Source: Bradyrhizobium sp. CCBAU 51765
GTDB lineage: Bacteria; Pseudomonadota; Alphaproteobacteria; Rhizobiales; Xanthobacteraceae
Assembly (NCBI RefSeq): GCF_015291725.1
Contig: NZ_CP030038.1
Span: 1,725,001 to 1,789,000, forward strand
DNA: 64,000 nucleotides
Direction of reading: 5' to 3'
In this document: positions 16,944-25,950 of the stretch, piece by piece
How positions within the stretch are numbered: position 1 is the stretch's first letter
Layout of the letters: each line of letters starts with the position of its first letter
Position numbers and translations under genes: made by a program
Notes under the pieces: model-generated
Told to the model about the DNA's origin: nothing
Database searches by the model: none
Seen by the model: only the letters and a program-made list of their open reading frames with translations

Positions 16944-17654
16944 ATGCGCCCCGAACAATCGCGGACAGGGCGGGCACTTCTGAACTGGTCATTGGATGAT
17001 CTCGCCTCGGCGTCCGGTATCCATCGCAACACGCTTTCGAACTTTGAAACCGGAAAATTTCAGGGGGATCCCGGTACGCTGCTGGCGGTGAGACGAGCTC
17101 TGGAATCCGCCGGCGTGCTCCTGGTGGAGGAAAACGGAGAGGGCGCGGGAGTAAGGTTGCGGAGATTTCGCGTCGGAGACGTTGTTCGCTTTCGCCCGCA
17201 AACCAACGTTCGTTATAGCTTCGATATCGCAGCCGATGAGCTTGGCACGGTGGTTGACGTTGAACCGCATCCTCCCCGAACAGGTCCGACGTACCGAATG
17301 GATGTCCAATTTGCGCGCACGCGTGTCCCTGGAGTTTTCAGATTTGAATACGAACTCGTCAAAGCGGTCCCTGCGCTGACCATCAAAAGCTTCATCGAGA
17401 GCGGAGGCCGCCAGATGATCCCTCCGGGGCATTTCTTGCCGAACCCCGCGCAAGACTCTCCGGCGCAACTCGAAACAGATCCGAGAAAGCTTCCTCAAGA
17501 GCTTGGCTCGATCATCCTCATACCCACGTCCGATATGAAGTTGAGACGTGAGGTCGACGCCCGCGGCTTTTTCGCGAAGGAGACTTCAGCGACGCTCGTT
17601 CTGATGTTTCGACAATTCCCGGACGGCGTGTCGCATACCGGGCCTTGGAGGTAA
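16944..17654 (+). CDS. XRE-family regulator with a C-terminal SH3-like region
   Basis: This encodes 236 residues. Residues 1-62 are a helix-turn-helix (WSLDDLASASGIHRNTLSNFE). Residues about 75-130 (FRVGDVVRF, then DELGTVVDVEPHP and YRMDVQF) look like a small beta-barrel of the KOW or SH3 kind. The C-terminal 90 residues are unrecognised. It is divergent from the restriction-modification regulator. Downstream, after 264 bp, lies the 472-residue protein on the same strand, which it may control. Confidence 0.7.
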   Translation: MRPEQSRTGRALLNWSLDDLASASGIHRNTLSNFETGKFQGDPGTLLAVRRALESAGVLLVEENGEGAGVRLRRFRVGDVVRFRPQTNVRYSFDIAADELGTVVDVEPHPPRTGPTYRMDVQFARTRVPGVFRFEYELVKAVPALTIKSFIESGGRQMIPPGHFLPNPAQDSPAQLETDPRKLPQELGSIILIPTSDMKLRREVDARGFFAKETSATLVLMFRQFPDGVSHTGPWR

Positions 17655-17918
17655 CCGCGGAATTGTCGTCCGAAGCCGGGCCGGTCAGACGGAATCCTTT
17701 GCCATATTGAGAGGTTTCCGGCGTGAAAAATGGTTCGGCAGCTCGTTCGTTGCGCCAGGAATGCTGATGCTCCTGCGGGTGTTGTTTGTTTGAGCGTACG
17801 CTTTCCCCGCAAAAACAGCCGTCGTCCAGCCCCGCAGTTCCCTTCTAATTCTCAATGATGGAACCTATCTAACAAGGATTGCATCGCCGCCCTGTGTGCT
17901 ACCCAGAGAAGGATCGCA

Positions 17919-19337
17919 ATGGCTGCCGCTTCTGCTTATGTCCTTCATGTTCCCGAAGCACGCCGTGAGATCATTCTCGACCGCGCGGAAGAGAACCGAT
18001 ACTTCCCCGGCGCCACGGCGGCAGAGCCGGTCGACCGGTTTTCGCACGGTCGCAATGCCGCTCTCGTCGTTCTGGCGAGCTTCCGCGACGGGGCAATCAC
18101 GCATATTGCGAATGGTCGAAAGGGCGCATCGGCCGGCACGGGTCTGGTCCGGCTCAATATGACGGACTTTCAAAGGTTCGATCGGCCTCTTCCCATCGAG
18201 GATTTGGTAGGGCTTGTTCCCCCGCGATTTCGCTCACCGCTTCGCCGCGTGCTCAACAGCGGCGGGTTAATTCCGCCGAAGACCTTCCGGGCTGTAGTGG
18301 ACGCTCTGACGCAATTGGATGCGAGTCTTGCGTCGCGCCTTGCTCGGTTCTCAGAGCGTCGCGCCGAGGCCATCCGCCGCTTTACGCATAAAGAGCGAAC
18401 GAACCTCGCGATCCAAAAAGAATCTCTGGGTCTTGCGCTCGATATCGCTGGAATGCCGCGAGAGGAAATTCTTTCTTGGTCGCCGACGCCTGATAAACCG
18501 GCCTCGTTCCTTGAAGGGCTACCCGCGGCACGGGTCCGAGAGGACGTAATGATCATCAAGGATTTCACGTCGGTGCCGGGCTTCGAAGCGGTGGGCGAAG
18601 CTACCAGTGTGGCCGCGATGACCTTCGAGAATCCACAGGATCGCAGGCTAAAGCTTACCGTGCTCATGGCAAATCGGCTGCCGCTCGAAGAGCAGACAGG
18701 GGCGGATCTCATCTACTACAACGAATTCTATCGCGCTTTCGTGCTTGTGCAGTACAAGGCGATGGCGAAAATCGGCGACGAGGCAGAGTTCCGCTGGCGG
18801 GATGGTGACCAGTTCGCCAAGGAAATCGAACGAATGGACGCGCTTTTGACCGAGCTTGCCCAATGTGCTCCGGATCATGCGCCGGAAGGCTTCCGCCTTT
18901 GCACCAATCCATTTTTCTTGAAATTCTGCTCGCGCGTTGTCTTCAATCCAGATGACAAGGGCCTGTTCTCCGGCATCTATCTGCCGCTCGACCTTTGGAA
19001 GTGCTTGCACGCGAACGGCCGGCTCAAAGGCCCGCAAGGCGGCAATGTAGTTAGCTTCGGCAATGTCGGAAGGAAGCTGTCAAACACCGAATTTATCGAG
19101 CTGGTCGCAAATTCTTGGGTTGGCACGACTATTCCGCAATCGACGGAACTTGCGAAGGTGATCCGGGCGGTTCTGGAGTCTGGCCGCACTGTGACGTTCG
19201 CAGTGAAACACCTCCCCGCACCGGACGATGCGGAGGAGAGGAATCCGACCGCGCCCCTCGACGTTTCCTCGCTGCGATTCGATGATGACCCGCGGCCGGA
19301 TGATTGGCTCGATCTTGAAGACGTGGTGGAGTCCTGA
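17919..19337 (+). CDS. unrecognised protein with a possible PD-(D/E)XK-like core
   Basis: This encodes 472 residues. ATG 17919 has a purine-rich AGAAGGA site before it. I do not recognise the family. Around residues 255-280 it reads EEQTGADLIYYN, then FVLVQYKAM, which resembles the D and QxK elements of a divergent restriction-endonuclease fold. The N-terminal 130 residues include a beta-rich part (ALVVLASFRDGAITHI). The C-terminal tail is acidic. No signal peptide is seen. It lies between the XRE-SH3 regulator and a helical protein in a defence-like cluster, so a role in defence is plausible but inferred. Confidence 0.55.
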   Translation: MAAASAYVLHVPEARREIILDRAEENRYFPGATAAEPVDRFSHGRNAALVVLASFRDGAITHIANGRKGASAGTGLVRLNMTDFQRFDRPLPIEDLVGLVPPRFRSPLRRVLNSGGLIPPKTFRAVVDALTQLDASLASRLARFSERRAEAIRRFTHKERTNLAIQKESLGLALDIAGMPREEILSWSPTPDKPASFLEGLPAARVREDVMIIKDFTSVPGFEAVGEATSVAAMTFENPQDRRLKLTVLMANRLPLEEQTGADLIYYNEFYRAFVLVQYKAMAKIGDEAEFRWRDGDQFAKEIERMDALLTELAQCAPDHAPEGFRLCTNPFFLKFCSRVVFNPDDKGLFSGIYLPLDLWKCLHANGRLKGPQGGNVVSFGNVGRKLSNTEFIELVANSWVGTTIPQSTELAKVIRAVLESGRTVTFAVKHLPAPDDAEERNPTAPLDVSSLRFDDDPRPDDWLDLEDVVES

Positions 19338-19498
19338 ATGGGGGTAGTTGCAGTTGCCCGCTAACGCTAAAGCCGCGCACAAAAATGACGCAGAATTGCT
19401 GCGACAGTTGAATTCTTCGCCGGGCAAGGCGGCGGACAGCGCCTCGCCGCGATTGGCGATTGCGTGTCTGGCGGGCCTTGCAGGAGGAATGAAGGTCA

Positions 19499-20434
19499 GT
19501 GGCGGAAACAGCAAAGTCTCTAATAGCGAGCTCTTGGAAGGCAACTAGGGTCCGAAAGCCAAAGCGTGGAGTGGTCGCCATTCTTGCAGGTCACTCGATC
19601 CTTCTCAACGATAAGCTTACGTCGGTTGCATTCCAAAATCACTTGGAGCTTTACGACGAATTTGTTGCTTGGCTTGCAGATCTTTCCGCCGTTCTGCTTT
19701 CCCGCAATGGCGATCTCAAACGAGAAGATTTCGCTTACGCCCATTTGGCGTCCGCCTTATGTTCGCTCGCTCTATCGGTTCGCCATCAAGCGTGCCTTGG
19801 TCATGACGTGGCGGCAAAAATCTTGGCTCGCTCCTTGGCAGAATATTCGGACGTCATGGCTTTACTGATCGTGCGGCCAGATCTGCGAGCCGAATTCCAA
19901 AAGGAGCAAGAGCCCGAGAAATTCTGGCGCAACCACGTTCAGCGAGGCAGGGCGAGAAGGGCGATCTTGGAGGCCTTGCCGCTGAAGGAACAAGCTCAGA
20001 CTTGGTGGACGGAATATGAGACCTTCAGGAGGGAGGAAGGAAAGTTTCTGTCATCGACGGTACACCCCAGCTATGTCAGCGCCGCAATGATCATGCTTGC
20101 CGTCGACCACGAGAAAGAGCCGTGGCCAGGGTTTCTAGGGCGCGTGACGGACGCTTCAGTGCGTACGCTGATCTATGCCATGCAATGCCTCAGTCTCGTC
20201 GTGTTCCTGAGCCGGCTCCCCTTTGGGGACGAGAAATTTCAATTTTCCGCCGGGCTCCAGTTTGACCCGAAGAGCAAATTGCACCGGCAAATTGAAGCTC
20301 GACGATATGTTCTTGTTCGTATCCTTCGGTTCTTAGGGATGCGACGATCTGAAAAAGGGGTGTTTAAGTTGAAGGAACCAGCGGCGCTGAAGGAATGGGC
20401 GCTACAAGAGCTGCGCAACAAGCTTCATGGATAG
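19499..20434 (+). CDS. helical protein, DUF5677-like
   Basis: This encodes 311 residues from GTG 19499. It is mostly alpha-helical. The segment with HQACLGHDVAAKILARSLAEYSD (named by its place near residue 100) has the repeated Arg/Glu helix pattern of DUF5677-type proteins that are common in phage-defence neighbourhoods. This assignment is tentative. The last bases overlap the start of the thermonuclease gene (ATG 20427), so the two are coupled. About 160 bp separate it from the 472-residue protein. Confidence 0.55.
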   Translation: MAETAKSLIASSWKATRVRKPKRGVVAILAGHSILLNDKLTSVAFQNHLELYDEFVAWLADLSAVLLSRNGDLKREDFAYAHLASALCSLALSVRHQACLGHDVAAKILARSLAEYSDVMALLIVRPDLRAEFQKEQEPEKFWRNHVQRGRARRAILEALPLKEQAQTWWTEYETFRREEGKFLSSTVHPSYVSAAMIMLAVDHEKEPWPGFLGRVTDASVRTLIYAMQCLSLVVFLSRLPFGDEKFQFSAGLQFDPKSKLHRQIEARRYVLVRILRFLGMRRSEKGVFKLKEPAALKEWALQELRNKLHG

Positions 20435-20960
20435 TCGAGTGCGCCGAATTTCTGTTGCATTCATGCTCGCGCTTCTACCGGGCGCAGTGATAGCCGATGA
20501 CTTTGAAGGGCTGGCTAGCGTGATTGACGGCGATACGTTGGAAATTCACGGAACGCGGATCCGGCTGTGGGGGATCGACGCTCCCGAGAGCAGCCAGCTG
20601 TGCCGCGGCGAAGACAGTCTGCAATATCGTTGCGGTGCGCAGGCTGCGAATAGGCTAGACGCCCTCATCGCGCGGCGCCCCGTCAAGTGCGCTCCGGTCA
20701 ACCTCGACCAATATGGCCGCACGGTCGCCGCCTGTTCGGCCGGTGGCGCGGACCTTGCCGAATGGCTTGTGCTTAACGGGCTTGCGCTGGATTGGCCTCG
20801 ATACTCGAAAGGCAGATATGGCGCCGCTCAGCGTGATGCCGAGCGAGCCGGCCGCGGAATCTGGAAGGGCAGTTACGTCGAGCCGTGGCTCTATCGCACC
20901 TGCATCCGCGCGAACGGAACGCCGTCTACTTGCTCGGATGACGCTAATTCCCATCCCTAA
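20427..20960 (+). CDS. exported thermonuclease (SNase-like)
   Basis: This encodes 177 residues. A signal peptide covers about residues 1-23 (hydrophobic FMLALLPGAVIA). The staphylococcal nuclease core follows: VIDGDTLEI, RLWGIDAPES, then DQYGRTVAAC and GLALDWPRY. The catalytic D, R and E equivalents are present. Six cysteines after the signal suggest disulfides in the periplasm. Such proteins are frequent on rhizobial plasmids and ICEs. Its start lies inside the 3' end of the preceding gene, which implies one transcript. Confidence 0.88.
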   Translation: MDSRVRRISVAFMLALLPGAVIADDFEGLASVIDGDTLEIHGTRIRLWGIDAPESSQLCRGEDSLQYRCGAQAANRLDALIARRPVKCAPVNLDQYGRTVAACSAGGADLAEWLVLNGLALDWPRYSKGRYGAAQRDAERAGRGIWKGSYVEPWLYRTCIRANGTPSTCSDDANSHP

Positions 20961-21056
20961 CTGATAGAGATGGACGAGCCGGTTGGTAGGGCCGGTGACG
21001 CTAATTTTGTCTATCGTTCCGCTGACGGTGCCTGGCTAGGTCGTCGGTTTTTCCTG

Positions 21057-21782
21057 TCACGCCGCAGACCCGGGCAGGTCTTCTTTAACGCCGCGGGCCA
21101 CGACCCGGAGCGTTGCGTCCGGAAGCGTCCGTTGCAGCTTCAGAGCTGCGTCTGGAGAGGCGGTCATCCAGGTATCGACCTCGTCAGCCGTCGTGAGAAT
21201 CACCGGCATTGCTTTGGGGTGGATGGCGCCGACCTCGGCGTTCGGCTCCGTCGTGAGGAACGCGAAGAGGTCATTGGTGGTCTCGCCTTCCTTGACCTTC
21301 CGGACCGACGTCCAGTTGGTCCAGATGCCGGCGAAGCAGGCGAGGGGGCGGGTCTCGTCGAGCGCAAACCAGATATCGCCGCCTTCTGCCTTATTGAATT
21401 CGCTGAAGGAGTTGAACGGCACCACGCAGCGATTTTCGGCTCCTAGCCATCTCGTCCAGTGCTTGCTCTTCACGTTGCGGATATTTGTCGTGCCGCCGTC
21501 CGGCTCCATCCGCAGCAGTTCCTTGAAATCCACTGCCTTGCCCTTGGCCTGCAGTTTCTCGGCTCGCTTCTTCGTGGCATCCATCAGCGCCTTTGACGAC
21601 GACGGCATTCCCCATCGCGCCGTAGCGAGCTCGCGGCCCTCGGCTCCGTTCCGCACGATCGGTGCTTTGTAGTCGGGAAAAACTCCCGGCATCGGCGCCA
21701 GATTTCCAACGTATCGGTTCACAACGCGGAACAGCGCGCTGATCGCGGCTTGGTTGGTCGTGATCGAATAGAGATTGCACAT
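21057..21782 (-). CDS. SRAP-domain protein (YedK/HMCES-like)
   Basis: This encodes 241 residues. It starts MCNLYS, so Cys2 becomes the N-terminal catalytic residue after Met removal. NRCVVPFNSFSEF carries the conserved Glu (near 105), and IHPKAMPVIL carries the conserved His (near 160). The family forms covalent links with abasic sites in single-stranded DNA and protects them. It is transcribed toward the thermonuclease gene, tail to tail. Two small minus-strand genes upstream may share its operon (gap of 3 bp to the nearer one). Confidence 0.92.
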   Translation of the reverse strand: MCNLYSITTNQAAISALFRVVNRYVGNLAPMPGVFPDYKAPIVRNGAEGRELATARWGMPSSSKALMDATKKRAEKLQAKGKAVDFKELLRMEPDGGTTNIRNVKSKHWTRWLGAENRCVVPFNSFSEFNKAEGGDIWFALDETRPLACFAGIWTNWTSVRKVKEGETTNDLFAFLTTEPNAEVGAIHPKAMPVILTTADEVDTWMTASPDAALKLQRTLPDATLRVVARGVKEDLPGSAA

Positions 21783-21785
21783 CGG

Positions 21786-22235
21786 TCAGGATTCGGTTCG
21801 AGGATGGCGCGGCTGCCATGTCAACTGTAGCAGAGTCGCGGATGGACGCCGGCCTGCCTTGGCGCATTTGCTGCACCGCAGCCGGCTAGCGAGATCGTGC
21901 ACGAAGGTGGTCGGCGGGTGCTTCATCGCCGCGAGGTCCACGTCGCTCGGCGTCTTGCAGCGCGAGCACCTGATCTCCAGCCAGGAGAAGCCTCCGTTCA
22001 CGGCCTGATCGATGGTTGGTGACGGATCGATCGGTTCGCCATCACTCCACATCCGCTCGTTCCAGCTTTCGCAAAGCAGCCTATCGGCTTGCTGGATCAT
22101 CGCCTCGCCTTTGGCCCGCATCTCCGCCGATTGGGTAGCCAGGATGTTGGCCATCGCGCGTGCCTTGCCGAGCTCTTTCGCCAGAGCCTTGCGATCGCCG
22201 CCCGACAGCGGCGTAGGGTGATACTTCGGGGCCAT
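21786..22235 (-). CDS. small protein with two CxxC knuckles
   Basis: This encodes 149 residues from ATG 22235; the frame continues upstream but without a typical start. Helices rich in Lys and Ala (LSGGDRKALAKELGKAR) are followed by IRCSRCKTPSDVDL and LRCSKCAKAGRRPSA, a four-cysteine zinc-binding module. Similar proteins of unknown function occur next to SRAP genes in rhizobia. It ends three bases before the SRAP start. Confidence 0.65.
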   Translation of the reverse strand: MAPKYHPTPLSGGDRKALAKELGKARAMANILATQSAEMRAKGEAMIQQADRLLCESWNERMWSDGEPIDPSPTIDQAVNGGFSWLEIRCSRCKTPSDVDLAAMKHPPTTFVHDLASRLRCSKCAKAGRRPSATLLQLTWQPRHPRTES

Positions 22236-22281
22236 CCGGACATCCAGGCGCAAAGAGATCGGATCGGCAAATCCTGAGCGA

Positions 22282-22677
22282 CTACGGCGTCTCGAACGCT
22301 GGCCAGCACCCGTCTTCTTCATGCCTGCCGGTGCGCTGCTGGCAGATATTGTCGAGCAGCCGCTGTGCGACGTCTTTCCAGAGCGCGTTGGCGCCATACA
22401 AGCGGACAGCATCGGCGGTCTGGATTTCCACGGTCCGCTCGCAACGGCGGCAGGAGACACGCAGCACATGGCGCTGAATTTCGGAGAGACGCCGCTGCCG
22501 CATTTGGGCCTCGGTCGTGCCGGCGCGAGGGTCTTCGAGGACCGATTCCCAGTATCCGGCCGGAAGCGGCGCATCCGGAGCCGCAGAGGAGGGGCTCGGC
22601 CTACGGACGGCTTCAGCGGCCAGCTTTTCCATCTGCTTCGGGGTCGGCATGCGCCAGCTCGCGGGTCGGTCGGTCAT
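22282..22677 (-). CDS. small conserved protein with a CxxC motif
   Basis: This encodes 131 residues from ATG 22677 (MTDRPASWRMP). The C-terminal half has VSCRRCERTVEIQTADAV, then ALWKDVAQRLLDNICQQRTG, a pattern I have met in small Bradyrhizobium proteins of unknown function. It resembles the neighbour at 21786 in size and cysteine pairs. It is divergent from the Ku gene across 145 bp. Confidence 0.6.
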   Translation of the reverse strand: MTDRPASWRMPTPKQMEKLAAEAVRRPSPSSAAPDAPLPAGYWESVLEDPRAGTTEAQMRQRRLSEIQRHVLRVSCRRCERTVEIQTADAVRLYGANALWKDVAQRLLDNICQQRTGRHEEDGCWPAFETP

Positions 22678-22822
22678 GCCTGAATTAGAACATAACAAGA
22701 ACAAATGTCGAGTCCGACTAGGGCAGCTGCTGAGAAAAATCCTCCCGTGGGACGGGTCGCGATGTCGGAACCAAGCCGGTTGGTTCGTCTTGAATCCGAC
22801 ATCAGTATCGGAGTTCCCCGGC

Positions 22823-23755
22823 ATGGCCCCCCGCGCTAATTGGAAAGGCTTCCTGCGTCTTTCCCTCGTCACCTGTCCAGTCGCGCTCTATCCGGCCACC
22901 TCGGAATCCGAAAAGGTCTCCTTCAACCAGCTGAACCGAAAGACCGGCCATCGGATCAAGTACGCCAAGGTTGACGCCGACACCGGCGAGGAGGTCGACA
23001 ACGAGGACATCGTCAAGGGCTACAAGGTTGATACCGATACCTTCATCGAGGTGACCAAGGAGGAGCTTGAGAACGTCGCGCTGGAATCGACGCGAACTAT
23101 CGAGATCGACGAGTTCGTCGACCGCAGCGAGATCGATCCGCGATATCTCATTCGCGCCTACTACCTGCGTCCCGACGGCAAGGTCGGGCATGATGCCTTC
23201 GCCGTCATTCGGGAAACCATCCGCGAGATGAACAAGGTCGCAATCGGCCGCGTGGTGCTGACCAATCGCGAGCACATCATCGCGCTCGAACCGCTCGATA
23301 AGGGACTGATGGGTACGCTGCTGCGCTACCCCTACGAAGTTCGTTCCGCGGACGAGTATTTCGACGACATCCAGGACGTCAAAGTCACCAAGGACATGCT
23401 CGATCTCGCCAAGCACATCGTCAATCAGAAGGCGGGCCACTTCGAGCCGGACAAGTTCGAAGACCAGTACGAAACCGCGCTTATCGAGCTCATCAATCAG
23501 AAGCGGGCCGGCAAGCCCATCACCGCGAAAGCTCGCCCGCGAGGCGAGAACGTCGTGGACCTGATGGACGCGTTGCGCAAGAGCATCGGGCGGGACGCAG
23601 CGGGCCCGACAGGGGCACCGAAGAAGACAGCCAAGAAGCCGCGCAAGGCGGCCGCTGGGCAGAAGGAAATGCTGATGCCGATCACCGGCAAGAAAGCGGC
23701 GAAGGAAGCCGCAGCAAAGAAGCCGGCGGCCAGACCGCAGCGCAAGTCAGCCTAG
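22823..23755 (+). CDS. ku: non-homologous end-joining protein Ku
   Basis: This encodes 310 residues from ATG 22823 (MAPRANWKGFLRLSLV), the standard bacterial Ku start; the frame runs further upstream but into the divergent gene's region. The beta-barrel core includes GHRIKYAKVDADTGEEV, FVDRSEIDPRYL and VLTNREHIIALEP. The Lys/Ala-rich tail (from about residue 260) resembles extended DNA-binding tails of rhizobial Ku. Ku binds DNA ends and recruits LigD-type ligases, two of which are encoded at 24.9 and 26.8 kb. Confidence 0.95.
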   Translation: MAPRANWKGFLRLSLVTCPVALYPATSESEKVSFNQLNRKTGHRIKYAKVDADTGEEVDNEDIVKGYKVDTDTFIEVTKEELENVALESTRTIEIDEFVDRSEIDPRYLIRAYYLRPDGKVGHDAFAVIRETIREMNKVAIGRVVLTNREHIIALEPLDKGLMGTLLRYPYEVRSADEYFDDIQDVKVTKDMLDLAKHIVNQKAGHFEPDKFEDQYETALIELINQKRAGKPITAKARPRGENVVDLMDALRKSIGRDAAGPTGAPKKTAKKPRKAAAGQKEMLMPITGKKAAKEAAAKKPAARPQRKSA

Positions 23756-23819
23756 CGTGTCGTGAAGCGTCCCGTGATGCCAGACGGCCGTTAGTTCGTT
23801 GTCCGCGGCGGGGAGCGAT

Positions 23820-24323
23820 ATGGCTGCGGCGAAAAAGACTTCCAGAAGATCGATGTTGAGTGCGGGCATTCTCGCATACCGCAAGGGCGCTCGCGGGCTC
23901 GAGGTTCTGCTCGTTCATCCCGGCGGTCCGTTCTGGCGCAAGAAGGATAATGGCGCTTGGTCCATTCCTAAGGGCGAAATCGATGGCGCGGATGCTCCCG
24001 AGCAGGTCGCGCGGCGCGAGTTTGCCGAAGAACTCGGCCCGAGTGCTTCGATTGGTCCACTTCGGGCGCTGGAGGAGGTCCGACAGCGAGGAGGGAAGCG
24101 CGTTATTGCATTCGCCGGAGAAGGCCGTTTTGACCCGGCGGCGCTGACTAGCAATACCTTCGATATCGAATGGCCGCCACGAAGTGGTCGACGGCAGAGC
24201 TTTCCCGAAGTCGACCGCGCGGAATGGTTTGATATCGAGTTCGCGCGGACCAAGATACTGTCCGGGCAGGTCGAACTTCTCGATCGTCTTTTGGCGATCG
24301 CGACTGAGAGCGACGGAAAATGA
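23820..24323 (+). CDS. Nudix hydrolase
   Basis: This encodes 167 residues from ATG 23820; a TTG at 23799 is possible. The Nudix box is PKGEIDGADAPEQVARRE then FAEELG. The seventh position, usually Glu, is Asp here, while the REFAEELG metal-binding part is intact. Relatives clean up damaged or signalling nucleotides. The stop overlaps the next gene's start (ATGA), so it is coupled to the YfcE-like phosphoesterase. Confidence 0.88.
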   Translation: MAAAKKTSRRSMLSAGILAYRKGARGLEVLLVHPGGPFWRKKDNGAWSIPKGEIDGADAPEQVARREFAEELGPSASIGPLRALEEVRQRGGKRVIAFAGEGRFDPAALTSNTFDIEWPPRSGRRQSFPEVDRAEWFDIEFARTKILSGQVELLDRLLAIATESDGK

Positions 24324-24784
24324 TGTTCAGGATTGGAATCATTTCGGACACGCACGGGCTGTTGAGGCCCGAGGCGGAACGAGGCCTGACGGGCGTCGAT
24401 CACATCATCCATGCCGGCGATATCGGGCGCCCCGAGATCGTCGACGCGCTTCGCCAGATCGCGCCTGTCACCGCCATCCGTGGAAACGTGGACAGCGGCG
24501 AGTGGGCCCACCAATATCCCGACACAAAACTCGTGCGCTTGGCGGGAAAGTCGATCTACGTGCTGCACGACCTGAAGACGCTGCAGATCGATCCCTGCGC
24601 CGGCATCGACGTCATTGTCTCCGGGCATTCCCACGTGCCGAAGATCGATACGGTCGGTGGCGTTCTTTATCTGAATCCCGGCAGCGCGGGACACCGGCGC
24701 TTCAAGCTGCCGATCACCCTTGCGACGCTCGAAGTCACGCGTGAGGGCGTGCGACCGGAAATCCACGACCTTGGAGGCGACTGA
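24320..24784 (+). CDS. YfcE/MJ0936-like metallophosphoesterase
   Basis: This encodes 154 residues. Metal-binding motifs are in order: IISDTHG, HAGDIG, RGNVD, SGHSHVPK and NPGSAG. The family hydrolyses phosphodiesters or phosphate esters with two metal ions. It overlaps the Nudix gene by four bases. It is common near Ku-LigD genes in rhizobia, though no direct link to end joining is known to me. Confidence 0.9.
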   Translation: MMFRIGIISDTHGLLRPEAERGLTGVDHIIHAGDIGRPEIVDALRQIAPVTAIRGNVDSGEWAHQYPDTKLVRLAGKSIYVLHDLKTLQIDPCAGIDVIVSGHSHVPKIDTVGGVLYLNPGSAGHRRFKLPITLATLEVTREGVRPEIHDLGGD

Positions 24785-24862
24785 GCGCACCACTACGGAA
24801 TTCACAGCGAAGGAGGCGAATGCATTAATTCGTTCCGTTGGCCGGTTACGCCCACGGAACCG

Positions 24863-25810
24863 CTATTTGCGCGAACGTTCTCGCTCGCGCACGACATCCT
24901 TGGCCCGCTTGTCGGACCTGAGCCCGAGATAGACCGGCTGGCGCAGTTCGCCCTTGCTTGTCCACTCCGCGAATTTGACCTCGGCAACCAGCGAGGGCCT
25001 GACCCAGGTCGTGGCGGCCTCGTCCTTCACTTTGGCAGGAAAGGGTGACTTGGAGGTCCTCAGCTTCGAGAGCTTGGCATGGAGGTCTTCCAGGGCCTTG
25101 TGGCTGAAGCCAGTGCCGACATGCCCGATGTAGCGCCATGCGTCGTCTTCCCGCACGGCGAGGACCAGCGCGCCGAAGTACGGCCTGGTGCGCCTGGGCG
25201 CCGTGAAGCCAGCGATCACCACTTCCTGTCGCTTTGCCGTCTTGATTTTCAGCCAATCCGGGGTCCGGCTTCCGGACGCATACGAACTGTCGGCGCGCTT
25301 TGCCATGATGCCTTCGAGACCCTTCCGCTCGGCCTCGGTGAAGAATTTCGTACCGTCCCCTTTGCGGTGAGGGCTGAAGGCGATCAGCTTGTCGCGCGGC
25401 AGGATTGCCTTCAACCGCTTCTTGCGCTCGAGAAGAGGCCGCTTGCGCAAGTCTGTTGCGTTCTCAAACATGAGATCGAAGGCGCAATACACGAGCTTCG
25501 CCTCATGGCGCAGCGCGTTTTGAAGCAACTGGAAATGCGAGACGCCGTCCTTTCCGATCGCGACGAGCTCCCCGTCGATCACGGCATCGCCCTTCACGTC
25601 CTCCAGCGCTTTGGCAACCTCGATATAGCTGCGGCTGATGATCTTGCCATTTCGGCTGTAGAGCGCAACCTTGCCTCGCCGGATTTCCGCGATCATCCGG
25701 AAGCCGTCATACTTGTCCTCGAAAACCCAGCCGGGATCGTCGAACGGCGCGTCGGTGAGCGTAGCGAGCATCGGCTGCAGGCGCTTGGGCAGGGTCGACG
25801 TCCGGCTCAT
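24863..25810 (-). CDS. ATP-dependent DNA ligase, LigD ligase-domain type
   Basis: This encodes 315 residues. Motif I is EDKYDGFR with the lysine that takes the AMP (near residue 32). DGELVAIG (motif III), EGIMAKR (IV) and WLKIKTAKRQE (V) follow, then an OB-fold with GHVGTGF. There is no polymerase or phosphoesterase domain, so it is a stand-alone LigC-like enzyme of the LigD family. It converges on the phosphoesterase gene. With Ku it can serve non-homologous end joining. Confidence 0.92.
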   Translation of the reverse strand: MSRTSTLPKRLQPMLATLTDAPFDDPGWVFEDKYDGFRMIAEIRRGKVALYSRNGKIISRSYIEVAKALEDVKGDAVIDGELVAIGKDGVSHFQLLQNALRHEAKLVYCAFDLMFENATDLRKRPLLERKKRLKAILPRDKLIAFSPHRKGDGTKFFTEAERKGLEGIMAKRADSSYASGSRTPDWLKIKTAKRQEVVIAGFTAPRRTRPYFGALVLAVREDDAWRYIGHVGTGFSHKALEDLHAKLSKLRTSKSPFPAKVKDEAATTWVRPSLVAEVKFAEWTSKGELRQPVYLGLRSDKRAKDVVRERERSRK

Positions 25811-25950
25811 TCGAGGCCAATCCTTAAGAGCACGTTGCGAAATGCATGGACGTCCTTCAAGGATTAGGGAACGCTTCGGAGCCGCGTCGTGTTCCGCAGA
25901 CTCCGTGGCATGCGACGTTGACGCTCGATTAAGGAGGGCGGATAAGACCG

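Noticed and set aside
19348..19548. Small TTG-start frame between the 472-residue and helical genes
   Set aside because: Weak start, composition not protein-like, and it overlaps the next gene.
20970..21446. Open plus-strand frame of 158 codons
   Set aside because: Antisense to the SRAP gene; no protein-like pattern.
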